Assembly (NCBI GenBank): GCA_010909165.1
Contig: MU008184.1
Location: forward strand, 682,001-746,000
Source: Anthoceros angustus
Taxonomy: Eukaryota; Streptophyta; Anthocerotopsida; Anthocerotales; Anthocerotaceae
Direction: 5' to 3'
Length of the DNA: 64,000 nucleotides
Shown here piece by piece: positions 1 through 9,538 of this stretch. The notes under the pieces were generated by a model. The model saw only the letters and a program-made list of their open reading frames with translations, searched no databases and was not told where the DNA came from. The position numbers were made by a program, and so were the translations under genes. The stretch's first letter is position 1, and every line of letters starts with the position of its first letter.

Positions 1-650
1 ACCTTCCTGGCACTGAGCCCTGGTATTGGTACAACACTGGAGCTCTCTATGAAGGAGGCCGAGAGCACAAAATTTCTGTCTCACTTGAGACAATCCCTGT
101 TTTCCAACGAGCTGGTACCATCATTCCCCGCAAAGATAGAGCTCGACGCAGCTCAACTCAAATGGAGAAGGATCCGTACACTCTAGTAAGTAATCCTTCA
201 GGTTCATTTTTAGATCAGAATCATGGCTTTTGGAGGGTTGTTTGACATCTGCTTGCTGCGCAGGTGATTGCCTTGAACTCATTCTCTCAGGCTGAGGGTG
301 AGCTCTACATTGATGATGGTAAGAGCTATGAATTTGAACAAGGTGCTTTCATTCATCGGGCTTTTAAATATGCCGAGGGTCGACTTTGTTCGTCAAAGGC
401 ATCTAGTACTCCCTCGAGTGGTGCTCAGGTCTTTTCAACACCATGCGTAGTTGAACGGATCATAATCCATGGATTGAACCCAAAGGATTACAAGAGCAAT
501 CATGAAGCAGTACTTGAAAGCTCAGGTATCTCAGTAGTTGTGGAAGTTGATTCCCCTGTTCAACGGAAGGGTCAGGGAAAATCTTCTGTCGTCACGATCA
601 GAGCCCCGAATCTGCCCATATCTGGAGACTGGTGCTTGAAAATTTTGTAG
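1..650 (+). CDS. RSW3: ER alpha-glucosidase II catalytic subunit, C-terminal end (partial)
   Basis: Two exons are visible: 1-185 and 264-650, joined in phase 0 across a 78-bp GT-AG intron (186-263); the stop is TAG at 648-650. The gene begins outside the window. The translated end contains PWYWYNTGALYEGG, then TIPVFQRAGTIIPRKDR, then EGELYIDDGKSYEF, and finishes in W-C-L-K-I-L. From memory these match the C-terminal beta-sandwich of GH31 glucosidase II alpha (Arabidopsis RSW3/PSL5, animal GANAB), which removes glucose from N-glycans in the ER during glycoprotein folding. The catalytic aspartates lie upstream and are not in the window. No frameshift is seen, so the gene appears functional. Family assignment is secure; orthology rests on remembered similarity. 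Confidence 0.9.
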
Positions 651-1719
651 ACCTATTCTTCCTGGGTTCCTGTTTGTCGACAACAGACTCTGGAAAGTCA
701 CTCAGGTAAATTTCGTCAACCTCTAGTACGTGAAAGATGTATCTACTTGCTTGAGACATTTCGCGAGGAGAACGATCTCGTTTCCGTGAATGCCTAACTG
801 CGGGTCTTACAACACTTCAATGCTTTTGTCACTTTGCACAGGTGACAAGAAGGCAGGAGCCTGTATTCCATAGATCTTGACCTGCACGTGGCTCCTTACT
901 CTTTGCTTCCTGCTGCGACATGGGGGAGCAATTAGAGCTCGTAGGCTCGTGAAGTGCGTAGGCTACGAAGCAGTCCTGGAACTCTACTCTGGCCGTGCCC
1001 GCAAAGGTGCAGAGATATGAAGCTGAGCACCCAGAGCGTATAAGCAGGTTTAGCAGGCCTATTTGCTGATGCCAGCCGTGGAACCCGTTTGCCGAAGCCT
1101 GTGCAATGTGCAATGCATAGAACTGGCAGTGCTCTTGGCAAGACTTGGACTATGAGCTTGACTTTGGGTTTTCGAGCCTTCCTCGTATGCGCCCCTTCGG
1201 AGTCAACTGTGGATTTGATGGAGACGGCGAGAGGATGACAAGTGGCACCAAGTCGGGCTCAGTTGCAACCCGCGTTTTTCGAACCTGGGCCTGTTCACGA
1301 GCAAGTTCAGGACCCATACAACCTCTGGCAGGCAAGGTTCGACTCCGTTAATCGCGAAGTGATGTGTTGCCAGTGCAACAAAGATCGAACTCCTACTTGC
1401 TATTTGATCGAGTAGGCAAGTGGAGGCAAGTGTAGTTCTTTTGACGATGGTAATCAGAAGCGAAATTTCTACGTCGACCGCCTGGAGGTGGCACGCGTGA
1501 CGCGGGGTAATAAGTAAGCGTAACACAGCATACGGTAACGACGGCCGTGTGGGGCATTGCAAGTCTTTTCCTTGTCCTGGTGTGAACATATAGCAACTGC
1601 TCGCTCTCACACAGAGTGATTTATGATTCTTGAAGAAGAAAAAGCACAAAATACAGATTGCCGCAGCCAGCTTTCAGTAATTCGCAGTGTTGGAGGTCAT
1701 CGGGGACTTGATATGAATC
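651..1719. other. Intergenic stretch, no gene seen
   Basis: This stretch follows the glucosidase stop codon and probably carries its 3' UTR at the start. Short open frames exist on both strands but none has recognisable motifs or splice-linked continuation. No tRNA cloverleaf was found; a T-loop-like sequence near 1333 lacks pairing arms. Confidence 0.5.
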
Positions 1720-2436
1720 TCACTTGAAGTAAGCCGGCATGACGACGGTTTGCAGGAGAGAGAAGATGACACCAAATTCGGTGTCAGACTCCTTCAGGTC
1801 TCTCCCTTCTTCACGCGCCAACATAGTCTTGTATCTCTGCATCCAATCCATAGAGTCCCATCCTTCAATCACATCCCGGGACTTCCCTGTCCAGTTCTTG
1901 AAACTGGATCCTCGTACTGGGAGACAGCTTCAACCTGCGCTTCGAGCGCGTCTACATGTACAGACAGAATGGAGAAGTAAGCGCGCAAGGGATCAAATGT
2001 TTGGCCATGGACATTTGCGAGGCGAGTCTTTCCCACCACAAACACGGGAAATGGTGGATTGAGATTCCACGATTTTGGTGGTAAATACACCCTTTCCACC
2101 TCATACCGCCGCGTGCCATAAGGATGCTCCGAGCGGTTTTCCTTCCGCATCCTCAAACACTTCACCATCGCTTTGTACTGGTCCCCTACTTTCAAAAGGC
2201 TGTTCCAATTCCGCGCCAGGGTGCGAGGATCTTCGTAGTAAAGCTCTGGTTCCCCAGTGTTCGGCGAGCTTGTGGAATGCCGTCAGGGCAGCTGATTGTG
2301 CTTCAAGTTCGGAGGTGTATCCTCTCACGAGCCTCCTTAAGCCTGTGAACTCGACGACAAACAGATCGTCCGGAGGAAACCAATCCCATTCCACCAAAAG
2401 GAAGACCGGCATCCTCGCCATCGCATCAAACTCCAT
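1720..2436 (-). pseudogene. Broken coding stretch, unrecognised protein
   Basis: On the minus strand a protein-like reading starts at ATG 2436 (MEFDAMARMPVFLLVEWDWF), shifts frame near 2190 into a second open segment (KVGDQYKAMVKCLRM onward, about 100 residues) and shifts again near 1900 into a third segment ending VVMPAYFK and a stop at 1720-1722. The frame changes are too close together for normal introns, so I read it as a decayed gene or one with sequence errors. In the first frame the reading also continues upstream of the ATG (PFITQVQGHTP), so the true start may be earlier. I do not recognise the family. It could be a low-copy gene remnant or part of a mobile element. Confidence 0.4.
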
Positions 2437-2956
2437 GGGGGTGTGACCCTGTACCTGTGTAATAAATGGCGGAGGGGTGCTCCACCTCCCGGCGCCACGC
2501 TTCCTGCTCAGTGCTCAGAGCTCACCGAGCAGCCGTGCCTTAGTATTAAATAGGTGCTCGTTTATGCCTCCCGTTTGTAGCGTTTGGATGGAACTTTCGA
2601 TCGTCGGGGCGCCGGGTTTGTTTCACTACCCGACACGCGGTGCACCCGAATCGCTGTGTCCCTGTCCCGGAGTCCCAACGGGAATGTGATTCATGACTGC
2701 TGCCGAGGACGGGAACGGAAACCGTTGTAATTGCTAATTACGCATTAAACTGGGCCTGACTGACTCGTCACATTCATGTGTTTGCACTTGTGTACCTAGT
2801 AGGAAACCTTTCCTGGGACGTGGAAGCTGCAACTGAGTTGCCTTGGGAGAAAGTGGAGCATGAATTTCACACATCAAAACTTTTAGTTGCGGCAAGCGTA
2901 AAATCTCGGACATCTATGTACATAGTTAGAAATACTGTATACTAGATTCAACACTC
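2437..2956. other. Intergenic stretch, nothing identified
   Basis: No convincing gene, RNA or repeat was recognised between the broken coding stretch and the TIR element. Confidence 0.4.
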
Positions 2957-2962
2957 GTGGCT
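2957..2962. repeat. Target-site duplication, left copy
   Basis: GTGGCT directly abuts the left end of the TIR element and recurs at 3827-3832 directly after its right end. Confidence 0.75.
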
Positions 2963-3126
2963 TATGGAATACCGATCTGGTCACACGGGAGCGTGTGTGT
3001 GACTTTCTTTTTTGTCGGTGCACGCTATGGGAATATGCCATGGCATCTTTTAGATACTTTCGTACAATATACGTATAATATGTGCCACATCGGCCACGAA
3101 GTTTGTCTGTGGCAAATATATGCGTG

Positions 3127-3212
3127 TTTGTGCCACATCAAGATGAAGTTTGTGCCACATCAAGATGGTTTGTGCCACATCGCCTGAAGTTTGTGCCACA
3201 TCGATGAAGTTT
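3127..3212. repeat. Short tandem array inside the TIR element
   Basis: Four imperfect copies of a 20-22 bp unit that starts TTTGTGCCACATC and ends GATGAAG-like follow one another; a fifth diverged copy lies near 3081. Such subterminal arrays are common in MITE-like elements. Confidence 0.8.
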
Positions 3213-3674
3213 GTACGCAGGCATATGCACTGCAAGCTTTTTTGGGTGCAAGCATTGTATGTATGCGACTGTTTTCAAGGAAGCCCTTCTCTGTTGGTCC
3301 TTTTGGTACAAGCTTGTTTTGGGGTAGTTGGTGCTATGTAAAACTGCACCCCCGTAGGCAACAGGCCTAGGAAACGTTGCAGCCTTGTATGCAGCCAGTG
3401 CCAAACACTGCAGCGTTACAAGTAAGGGCAAACGCACTCACCCGCACCGCAAACACAAACGATGACTGCAATGCAAACGCAATTGCATACGGTAAGCGCA
3501 GCGCTAACGCAACCGCTGACAACCCTCACAAATTGTGGATGCCGCGGTCACGGATATGGCATATTGCGTGCCGCAATAGCGCGGCAACGCAAATGACCTC
3601 AATGCAACCCTAACCCCAAAAGAAGATAAGTTTCTGTGTGTCGTGGAATCATTTTGTGTATCATGGGGTAGGTT

Positions 3675-3720
3675 GACCACATCGGGACACCGGGGGGCCG
3701 CAGCCCCAACCGATGTGGTC
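3675..3720. repeat. Inverted repeat, 11-bp stem
   Basis: GACCACATCGG at 3675 pairs with CCGATGTGGTC ending at 3720 around a G/C-rich loop. It lies inside the TIR element and has no T tract, so I do not call it a terminator. Confidence 0.6.
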
Positions 3721-3832
3721 ATGCATAACATGCCGAAATAGTTCCGTCGTATGCGGCGAGACTATTTCTTTCTGTCCACAACCCTAAAAAATTGTGGATG
3801 CCGCGTGACCAGATCGGTATTCCATAGTGGCT

Positions 3833-4717
3833 TCCTATATGTGTATTTTTTTCTTTTTGCAGTTGGAGGACCGTGACAGCGCTGTTTTTGCCAGTCTGGA
3901 GCCTGTGTAGAACCACCAAATCTCCATGGGCCGAAACCCCCAAACTGTTGACAAAGGGACGAAGCAACTTCTACCTCAAATTTTGCGAGTACTAGAAATC
4001 CCCCTGAACACCATAGTTTTCTTGGGGCTGAAATACAATATGTATCAAATCATCCAAAACTCTCTAGTTCAAAACCAAACCCATGTTGGTTCAGAAACCC
4101 AACCATGAGTTCGAGTGGGTTCAATAATTGAGAATAGAAATGTTAAATGAATGACAAGTACGAGAACTTGGTGCTAAGCAATATGCTAATTACATTGTCC
4201 TAGTTGAGTTCCTTTTCAACAACTATTTAGTTCAGGGACTTTTTAGTTTAGTTCACAATGATAAGTTGAAGAAAGTGTATCTTTTCTTGGAATGGAACTC
4301 ACAATACAATACACCATGGATCTAGAGGGATGCTTGCAAATGGATACCCGATGGCCATTAAGGCCGGCACGTGTGTCCGCACGGCCCTCCACGGCCACGA
4401 CCTGTACCTATGTATGTGCTTGCCCATCACCATGCTACGGTGAGTCATGCATAATCCGAACCGGTGGCCAAAAGTTTTGACGCCCGTGCGCTACATACCA
4501 CCAACAGGGGACATGAGAAAGCCGCTCGTCCCTACCCGCTTACACGTTACTAATAATACTTGTTTAAGGCTCCAAAGTGCACCCTGGCTCACAAGCTTAT
4601 GGTATGTAAACTCCCGTCATTTGCATAGCGTGAGATGCGAGTTTAGAGCGGCATGTTCAATCTTTGCTTTCAAGCGCTCTTGTGATTAGGGATAGGGATT
4701 TTGGTTAAAGGTTGAGA
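3833..4717. other. Intergenic stretch, nothing identified
   Basis: AT-rich to neutral sequence between the TIR element and the MULE remnant. No motif-bearing reading frame was seen on either strand. Confidence 0.4.
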
Positions 4718-4735
4718 TTAGGGTTAGGGTTAGGG
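4718..4735 (+). repeat. Short telomere-like repeat
   Basis: Three copies of TTAGGG in a row, preceded by looser GGGATAGGGATT-like sequence. It is too short to be a telomere and is most simply an interstitial motif near the start of the MULE remnant. Plants usually have TTTAGGG, so this 6-bp form is noted without weight. Confidence 0.5.
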
Positions 4736-4779
4736 TTTTTTCTCTTTGGGATAGGGGAATGTGATTTACGAATAATAAT

Positions 4780-7110
4780 ATGGATTTGAGTTCTTGTATT
4801 AACTTAGAAGAGTTACCAACTAACACACCTTTTGTGGTGCAGCTTCCTAAATTAGGGTTATTTAACCATACTGACCTAAACTGGGTTTCTTCTCAATATG
4901 ACCATTCTAGGGCACCAGGGCAGCAAAAACATGTGAAGGTGGCTCACATACTCTTTTCTAGAGTGGGAGACTTTATTGGGGGAATGAGTGCTATAAGTTC
5001 CCATCCTACGAACTTCTACAAGAAGGATTCTAAGGGGCCGGGGAGTTTACCTCGCCTGCATCAAAAGTGCATACATGCATCATATGTTAGGTAAGAAGGT
5101 TTGAAGTATGTAAATTGTTTTATTACTTAGGAGGCATTAACATTGTGAGGTGGCTTGCGGTATTGGTGTTCTTACGGAAGACTTTCGCCAAAAGGAGGTG
5201 GGAGTGTCACGTGGTGCTAATACTAAATGTAAGGTCCTCCGTGGAGAGAGTGTCAAGCATGGTTGCCAAGCAAATTTTAGGGTGAAGAAACTTCTCCTGG
5301 CCTAAGGTTCTTGAGATTGGTCTTTTGAACATAGGCATACCGACCTTTCAAATGCTATATGTCATGGGCTGCACGAAGGCTTACCCCGTGATGTCGAGCA
5401 TGGCTTTCACAAGAAAAGAAGGATTGGATCAGGCATTGCCTATATTGCAAAGTTCCTGTTGAAATAATGCGTCGGCATCAAGATGCATTGTATGCTCGAA
5501 TCAACAATCGAGAGGTATATAAACTAGTAAGAGATGATTATATGCAAAGATATGATGTTCTCAATATACACACAAGTTGAAGTTGGTGAATGGAAGCTAG
5601 CCGGATGATGCCACATCGTCCCGTGGTTGGAGCAAAATGCGTCTATAGTCTTCCACCAATCAAGCGAGAATCAACCTTTCGCTTTGGGTATTCAAACTCC
5701 TTTTATGTTAAATTGCATGTTGCTTTATGGGAATGGTAATGTGCTAGCTATGGATGCAACTTTTGGGTTGAGCAGTATCGCTACCACTTATTCAACGTGA
5801 TGGGTTTTGACCATTACTTGAGCGGTGTTCGATAGCATGGGCTATTACAAAAGATGCTACTCGAGTCACTTGTCGTGGCTTGCGGTATTGGTGTTCTTAC
5901 GGAAGAAGGTTGAAAAGATCAACAAGGATTGGACACCTAGTTCATTCCTTGTTGATGATTGTCGCGTAGATTTACGCTATTCGCTCGATGTGGAATCATA
6001 ATATGCCTATATTATTATGCTTGTGGCATGTGCGGAAAGCGTGGAGACGAATTTATTGAAGAAAGTGCACTCACAAAGTAATCGAATTTCAATATGGGCG
6101 AGCTAGGGATATTATGTATGTCAGGCAAGCACATCTTCAGTGTGTTTCCATAGGAAGAAGTATGCTACACAATTTTTATGACAAGTGGGGAACAAGTGAA
6201 GGAGACTTTGTGAGATATATGAAGGTCCAATGGGAGAGACTATAGATATGTGGTTGTGTAATGCTAGAATGTTGCCTCATGCGGGCAACATACAACTTCA
6301 GTGGAAGGATTCCATAGATTTATAAAAGAACGCGATTTAGCAAGTCAAGTTTGCTGGCCGTAGACTAGATGGTTACTACACCAATTAGTGAATGTGGTTG
6401 CCCGACATTATTGGTACCGACTTCACAAAGAAGGGGATACATAACAAGAAGCTGGAGGCTTTGGAGGAAACCGTATGAAGGGTGCGAAACTATTCCTATT
6501 AGCTCGCTTATTTTACGCATGCCGAAAATGTTGTTGCACATTGTTTGTCTTCATCGACCCCTAACTTGTGGTATGTGATTGAACATGTTTACTCTCCTTG
6601 GGCTACATGCTCATGTCCAATGGGGAACAAAGGTTTCATCCGCAAGCATGTGGTGAAAGTTCAACAACTCCTTGGCATATACAAGGATGAAAAGCAGACT
6701 AGGCAAAATGGAAGAACAAATGGAGCGTATGTTCTTTGAAAGTAGTGATACCAACAACTTGGCTATGGCTTTTGGATGCAGATCAAGAAGCTCCACACAT
6801 TGTGTTGCCTAGTAACCCTTGGTGGCACCAATATGTAAGACAAAATTGGAGATGGCAAAAGAAAACGGTTGGATTTTATTAAACGGCATGTCAAGTATGT
6901 GATACCGCATTTGAGCGTTGATTTAGCTTTTGGGATAGCTGCATTATGGAGCAAACTCAATGGCGAGAGTTAGTGGCACAGACGAAGAACCTCAACGAAA
7001 CAAGTGTTGGAAACTTTTGAGAATGAGGGCACGAATGATCAAACGATATGTTGGTTTGGAGGAAGTTGTGTGTAAGAAGAAAAAGACGGTGAAGTGGAAC
7101 ATAGGCAGTT
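4780..7110 (+). pseudogene. Decayed MULE-type transposase
   Basis: An open segment at 4780-5094 (MDLSSCINLEEL onward) is probably the N-terminal part. Downstream, in changing frames, come NVLAMDATFGLS (about 5735-5770), then KDWTPSSFLVDDCRV (about 5918-5960), then LLLWHVRKAWRR (about 6015), and PWATCSCPMGNKGFIRKHVV (about 6596-6655). From family knowledge these are the first and second acidic motifs of a Mutator-like DDE transposase, its WHV/KR motif, and a SWIM zinc finger. The third SWIM cysteine (usual C-K-H) is Arg here. Several stops and frameshifts interrupt the reading, so the copy is dead. FAR1/FHY3 transcription factors derive from the same family, but this broken copy is more simply a transposon. 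Terminal repeats were not located. Confidence 0.7.
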
Positions 7111-7391
7111 GATAAAGGGTGGATTGATGAGCTGAAATAGGCTTTTGGTTTTAGAAGTTGACCAATCTACTTTTGTAGGGTGCTGAGAGGAGATAGCAGA
7201 TAGCACTCAGTTTTGATCGGGTCAATTATGCTCTTCGTCTTAGAAGGTCAGAATCCACTCTTCTGGTTTTAGAAGGTGAGAATTCGGCTCAATGCCAGCA
7301 GCATGCACTATGTACAGCAACTCCTCCAAACCCGGTGAGGAAACTTAAGCACTAAAGCGCTGAAAGAGGTGCCCATTCCTACCACCACCGA
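7111..7391. other. Intergenic stretch, nothing identified
   Basis: It contains near-repeats of a TTTTAGAAGGT-like phrase between 7140 and 7290 (for example at 7145, 7228 and 7265), perhaps the tail of the MULE element. No gene was seen. Confidence 0.4.
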
Positions 7392-8150
7392 TCATGTCGA
7401 TCGAACATGCTTCGCACGCCACCTTCTCGGACCGAACCCAGAGTTGCACACGTTTGTGAAGGATCGCATGTGCTTCATGCCATACTCGGCCAACGAGCCA
7501 CACTCACTCGTAAGCCCGCACCTACATTCATGCATCCAGACATCCAGATTAACCTCAAATCTTTGTGAAAGAGAAAACGAAACATTACGAAGACCGGCTC
7601 CAGCTGCTGCCCACTTACCACGGCCTTGAGGCACTGCCAATCGTCGACAAGAGGCAAGGCTGGCTTCCGTAATGCTGCCAACATTTCAGGCCCCCACTCA
7701 GACCCGAAGACTAGCTTCCCCATGAAGTTAACACTGGAGTCGATGTGTGCACGCTGAGACATTATTCTTGCCATGTCCTGAGCAGCTTTCACTTTGTTCG
7801 TCGACCCTTCTGGTGAATGCTTGTACTGGAAAATCAGTCGCAAAGGGTACAAGGAAGAGAAGGATCGATGTCAGACATGCAAAAACCAGTTACCCTCGTC
7901 CCTTCCAAAGTTCACGGCAAATCCACATGAAGAGTAATGATGCTTGTACCTTGTGCCAATAGTGCAGCAAATCAAGATGATGTTGATTCACGTGACTCCC
8001 AGTGATTGTTCCCAAATGCCCATGTCCAACAAGGTAGGCTCTCGTTCGCATTCGAGGGTCATAGCCTAAGAAGAGAGATAATTTGTCCGCGTATTGCATC
8101 ACATGTGAGCCTGATCTGTAAGTGTTGTCATTCGAGGTCCTCTTCTTCAC
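7392..8150 (-). pseudogene. Legumain / vacuolar processing enzyme, 5'-truncated fragment
   Basis: Three exon-like blocks lie on the minus strand. Block A (8150-7950) reads VKKRTSNDNTY then SHVMQYADKLSLFLG and ends VNQHHLDLLHYWHK at a GT donor. Block B (7825-7619) reads YKHSPEGSTNKVKAAQDMAR, HIDSSVNFMGKLVFGSEWGP and LPLVDDWQCLKAVV. Block C (about 7521-7392) reads ECGSLAEYGMKHMRSFTNVC and ends TGA. From memory these match the C-terminal prodomain and adjacent segment of plant vacuolar processing enzymes (C13 asparaginyl endopeptidases). The exons with the catalytic His and Cys should lie above 8150 but are absent before the Dicer promoter. The B-to-C junction also does not keep phase with the splice sites I can place. 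I therefore call it a truncated remnant, not a functional protease. Confidence 0.8.
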
Positions 8151-9538
8151 CTGTCAAAGAAGAGGAACATCAACAAGGAGATGAACACAAATGAGTCCTG
8201 CAATTGAAGGAACAGTATCGTGTGAAGGAATAGTCTCTCAAAACTAACAAGAGGACGTGAGATGCGAGTTTTGCACTCACTGCAGTCTTGATCTACATGC
8301 GCGTGAATCCAGGATGGTCTCTCATGAACATGGTTTTAGGCCTGGTCTCCGCATCTGCACCGGGCAGCATATTAGGCGTCTTGTCGCATCTGCACCGCTT
8401 TCTTTTCAGATCGGTTCACCGCGATGAGAAGTGCATAGCTTTGAAAACCTGATTTGAAACCTGGACTTCAAACCGACGGGTTTGGAATTCTTTCATCCCG
8501 GGTATGGAAAGCCGGGTATGGAAAAACCCGAGTATGCGACGGGAACTCCAAACTGATGTTGCTGCTATGTCGTGTATGTCGATATGAAGCCGGTTCATCG
8601 GGTTGCGCTTCCGCACGGGTGTGCAGACCGTATTTGCCTTAATGGCCATCGGGTATCGATGGGAAAGCTAGAGGGATTAAGAGTAAAGCCTGAGTCATGG
8701 TATAATTCATACTAATCTTATCTTAACCTCTTGTAAGATCCATCATGGATTTACATAATCCTCTCAACCCATCCTACTTTTAATCCACTTCTATATCTTT
8801 AGCTTTGGGTTTGGGGATCAATACATCCTAGTCGAATGAGTTGTTATTTCTTTAATCATTTCTAAGTATCCTAGATAATCAGCCAAAGATCGTAAATATT
8901 ATTTTAAATACTATAATATTATGATATATACTCGTAGACGAATTGGTTGGTTGCGACTTATGAGACGGAGCACCATTACTCTCAGTCGTGACTGGTACTA
9001 AATAAATCGTGTGGTGGGCATTGCAGGCAGCAGCGGAATCGAGACGATAGAGCCAATGATGAGGCTGGGCTGGCCACGCCTGGTGCCGCTGCTTTTTGTT
9101 TGGATTGGGGGCAGGCATACCTGCCTAATCTTTTAACGATCCGCATTCTCATTTCCCACCTCGGAGTGAGAGGAGCGCAACCCGGATTAGCGAGGTGCCA
9201 GTGCTGCATCACGTGAAAGACGATTGCAGGAATCCTCCTCTTTATGACCGCCTTCACAAACGGGTAAACAAAGGTTACAAAACTCCCCGCCACGCCCCGC
9301 CACCACGCCACCAGCAAGCAAAATCTTGGCCTGGCGGCGCACTGTCACCCGGACCCCCCCCTGCCACTGCTCGCGCTCTCGCTTTCTCGCATTAAAAGCC
9401 TCCGGTGACCCACACGACGCTTTTTTCCGCCTCCCGACGCCCCTTTACCGGACTTGTCTCTCCCGCGCTTCTTCTGCCCACGCCGGGCCTTTGCCTCCGC
9501 CTCTGGCCTCGGCCCCGGCCCCGATTCATTGTGAATGG
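8151..9538. other. Intergenic stretch and presumed Dicer promoter
   Basis: The part to about 8950 holds AT-rich sequence and short CCCGGGTATGGAAA-like repeats near 8500, with no gene seen. From about 9050 it becomes GC-rich with CCCCGCCACGCC-type stretches, ending in the presumed 5' UTR of the Dicer gene. No helicase-coding sequence was found here on the plus strand. Confidence 0.5.

Larger units (their letters stand above)
2963..3826. mobile_element. Non-autonomous TIR DNA transposon (MITE-like)
   Basis: The 864-bp segment begins with TATGGAATACCGATCTGGTC at 2963 and ends with its exact reverse complement at 3826. The terminal inverted repeat is 22 bp perfect (through CAC), followed by one mismatch and three more matching bases. 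The six bases GTGGCT flank it directly on both sides (2957-2962 and 3827-3832), as expected for a target-site duplication. Inside are a short tandem array, a GC hairpin at 3675-3720 and AACGCA-rich low-complexity sequence, but no coding region. It is therefore a non-autonomous element mobilised by a transposase encoded elsewhere. Superfamily is not certain from a 6-bp duplication. Confidence 0.8.

Noticed and set aside
1310-1350. tRNA-like T-loop (GGTTCGACTCC)
   Set aside because: The flanking bases do not form a T stem and no D arm, anticodon arm or acceptor pairing was found.
4718-4735. Ancient telomere fusion site
   Set aside because: Only three TTAGGG units are present, which can occur by chance or within a transposon.
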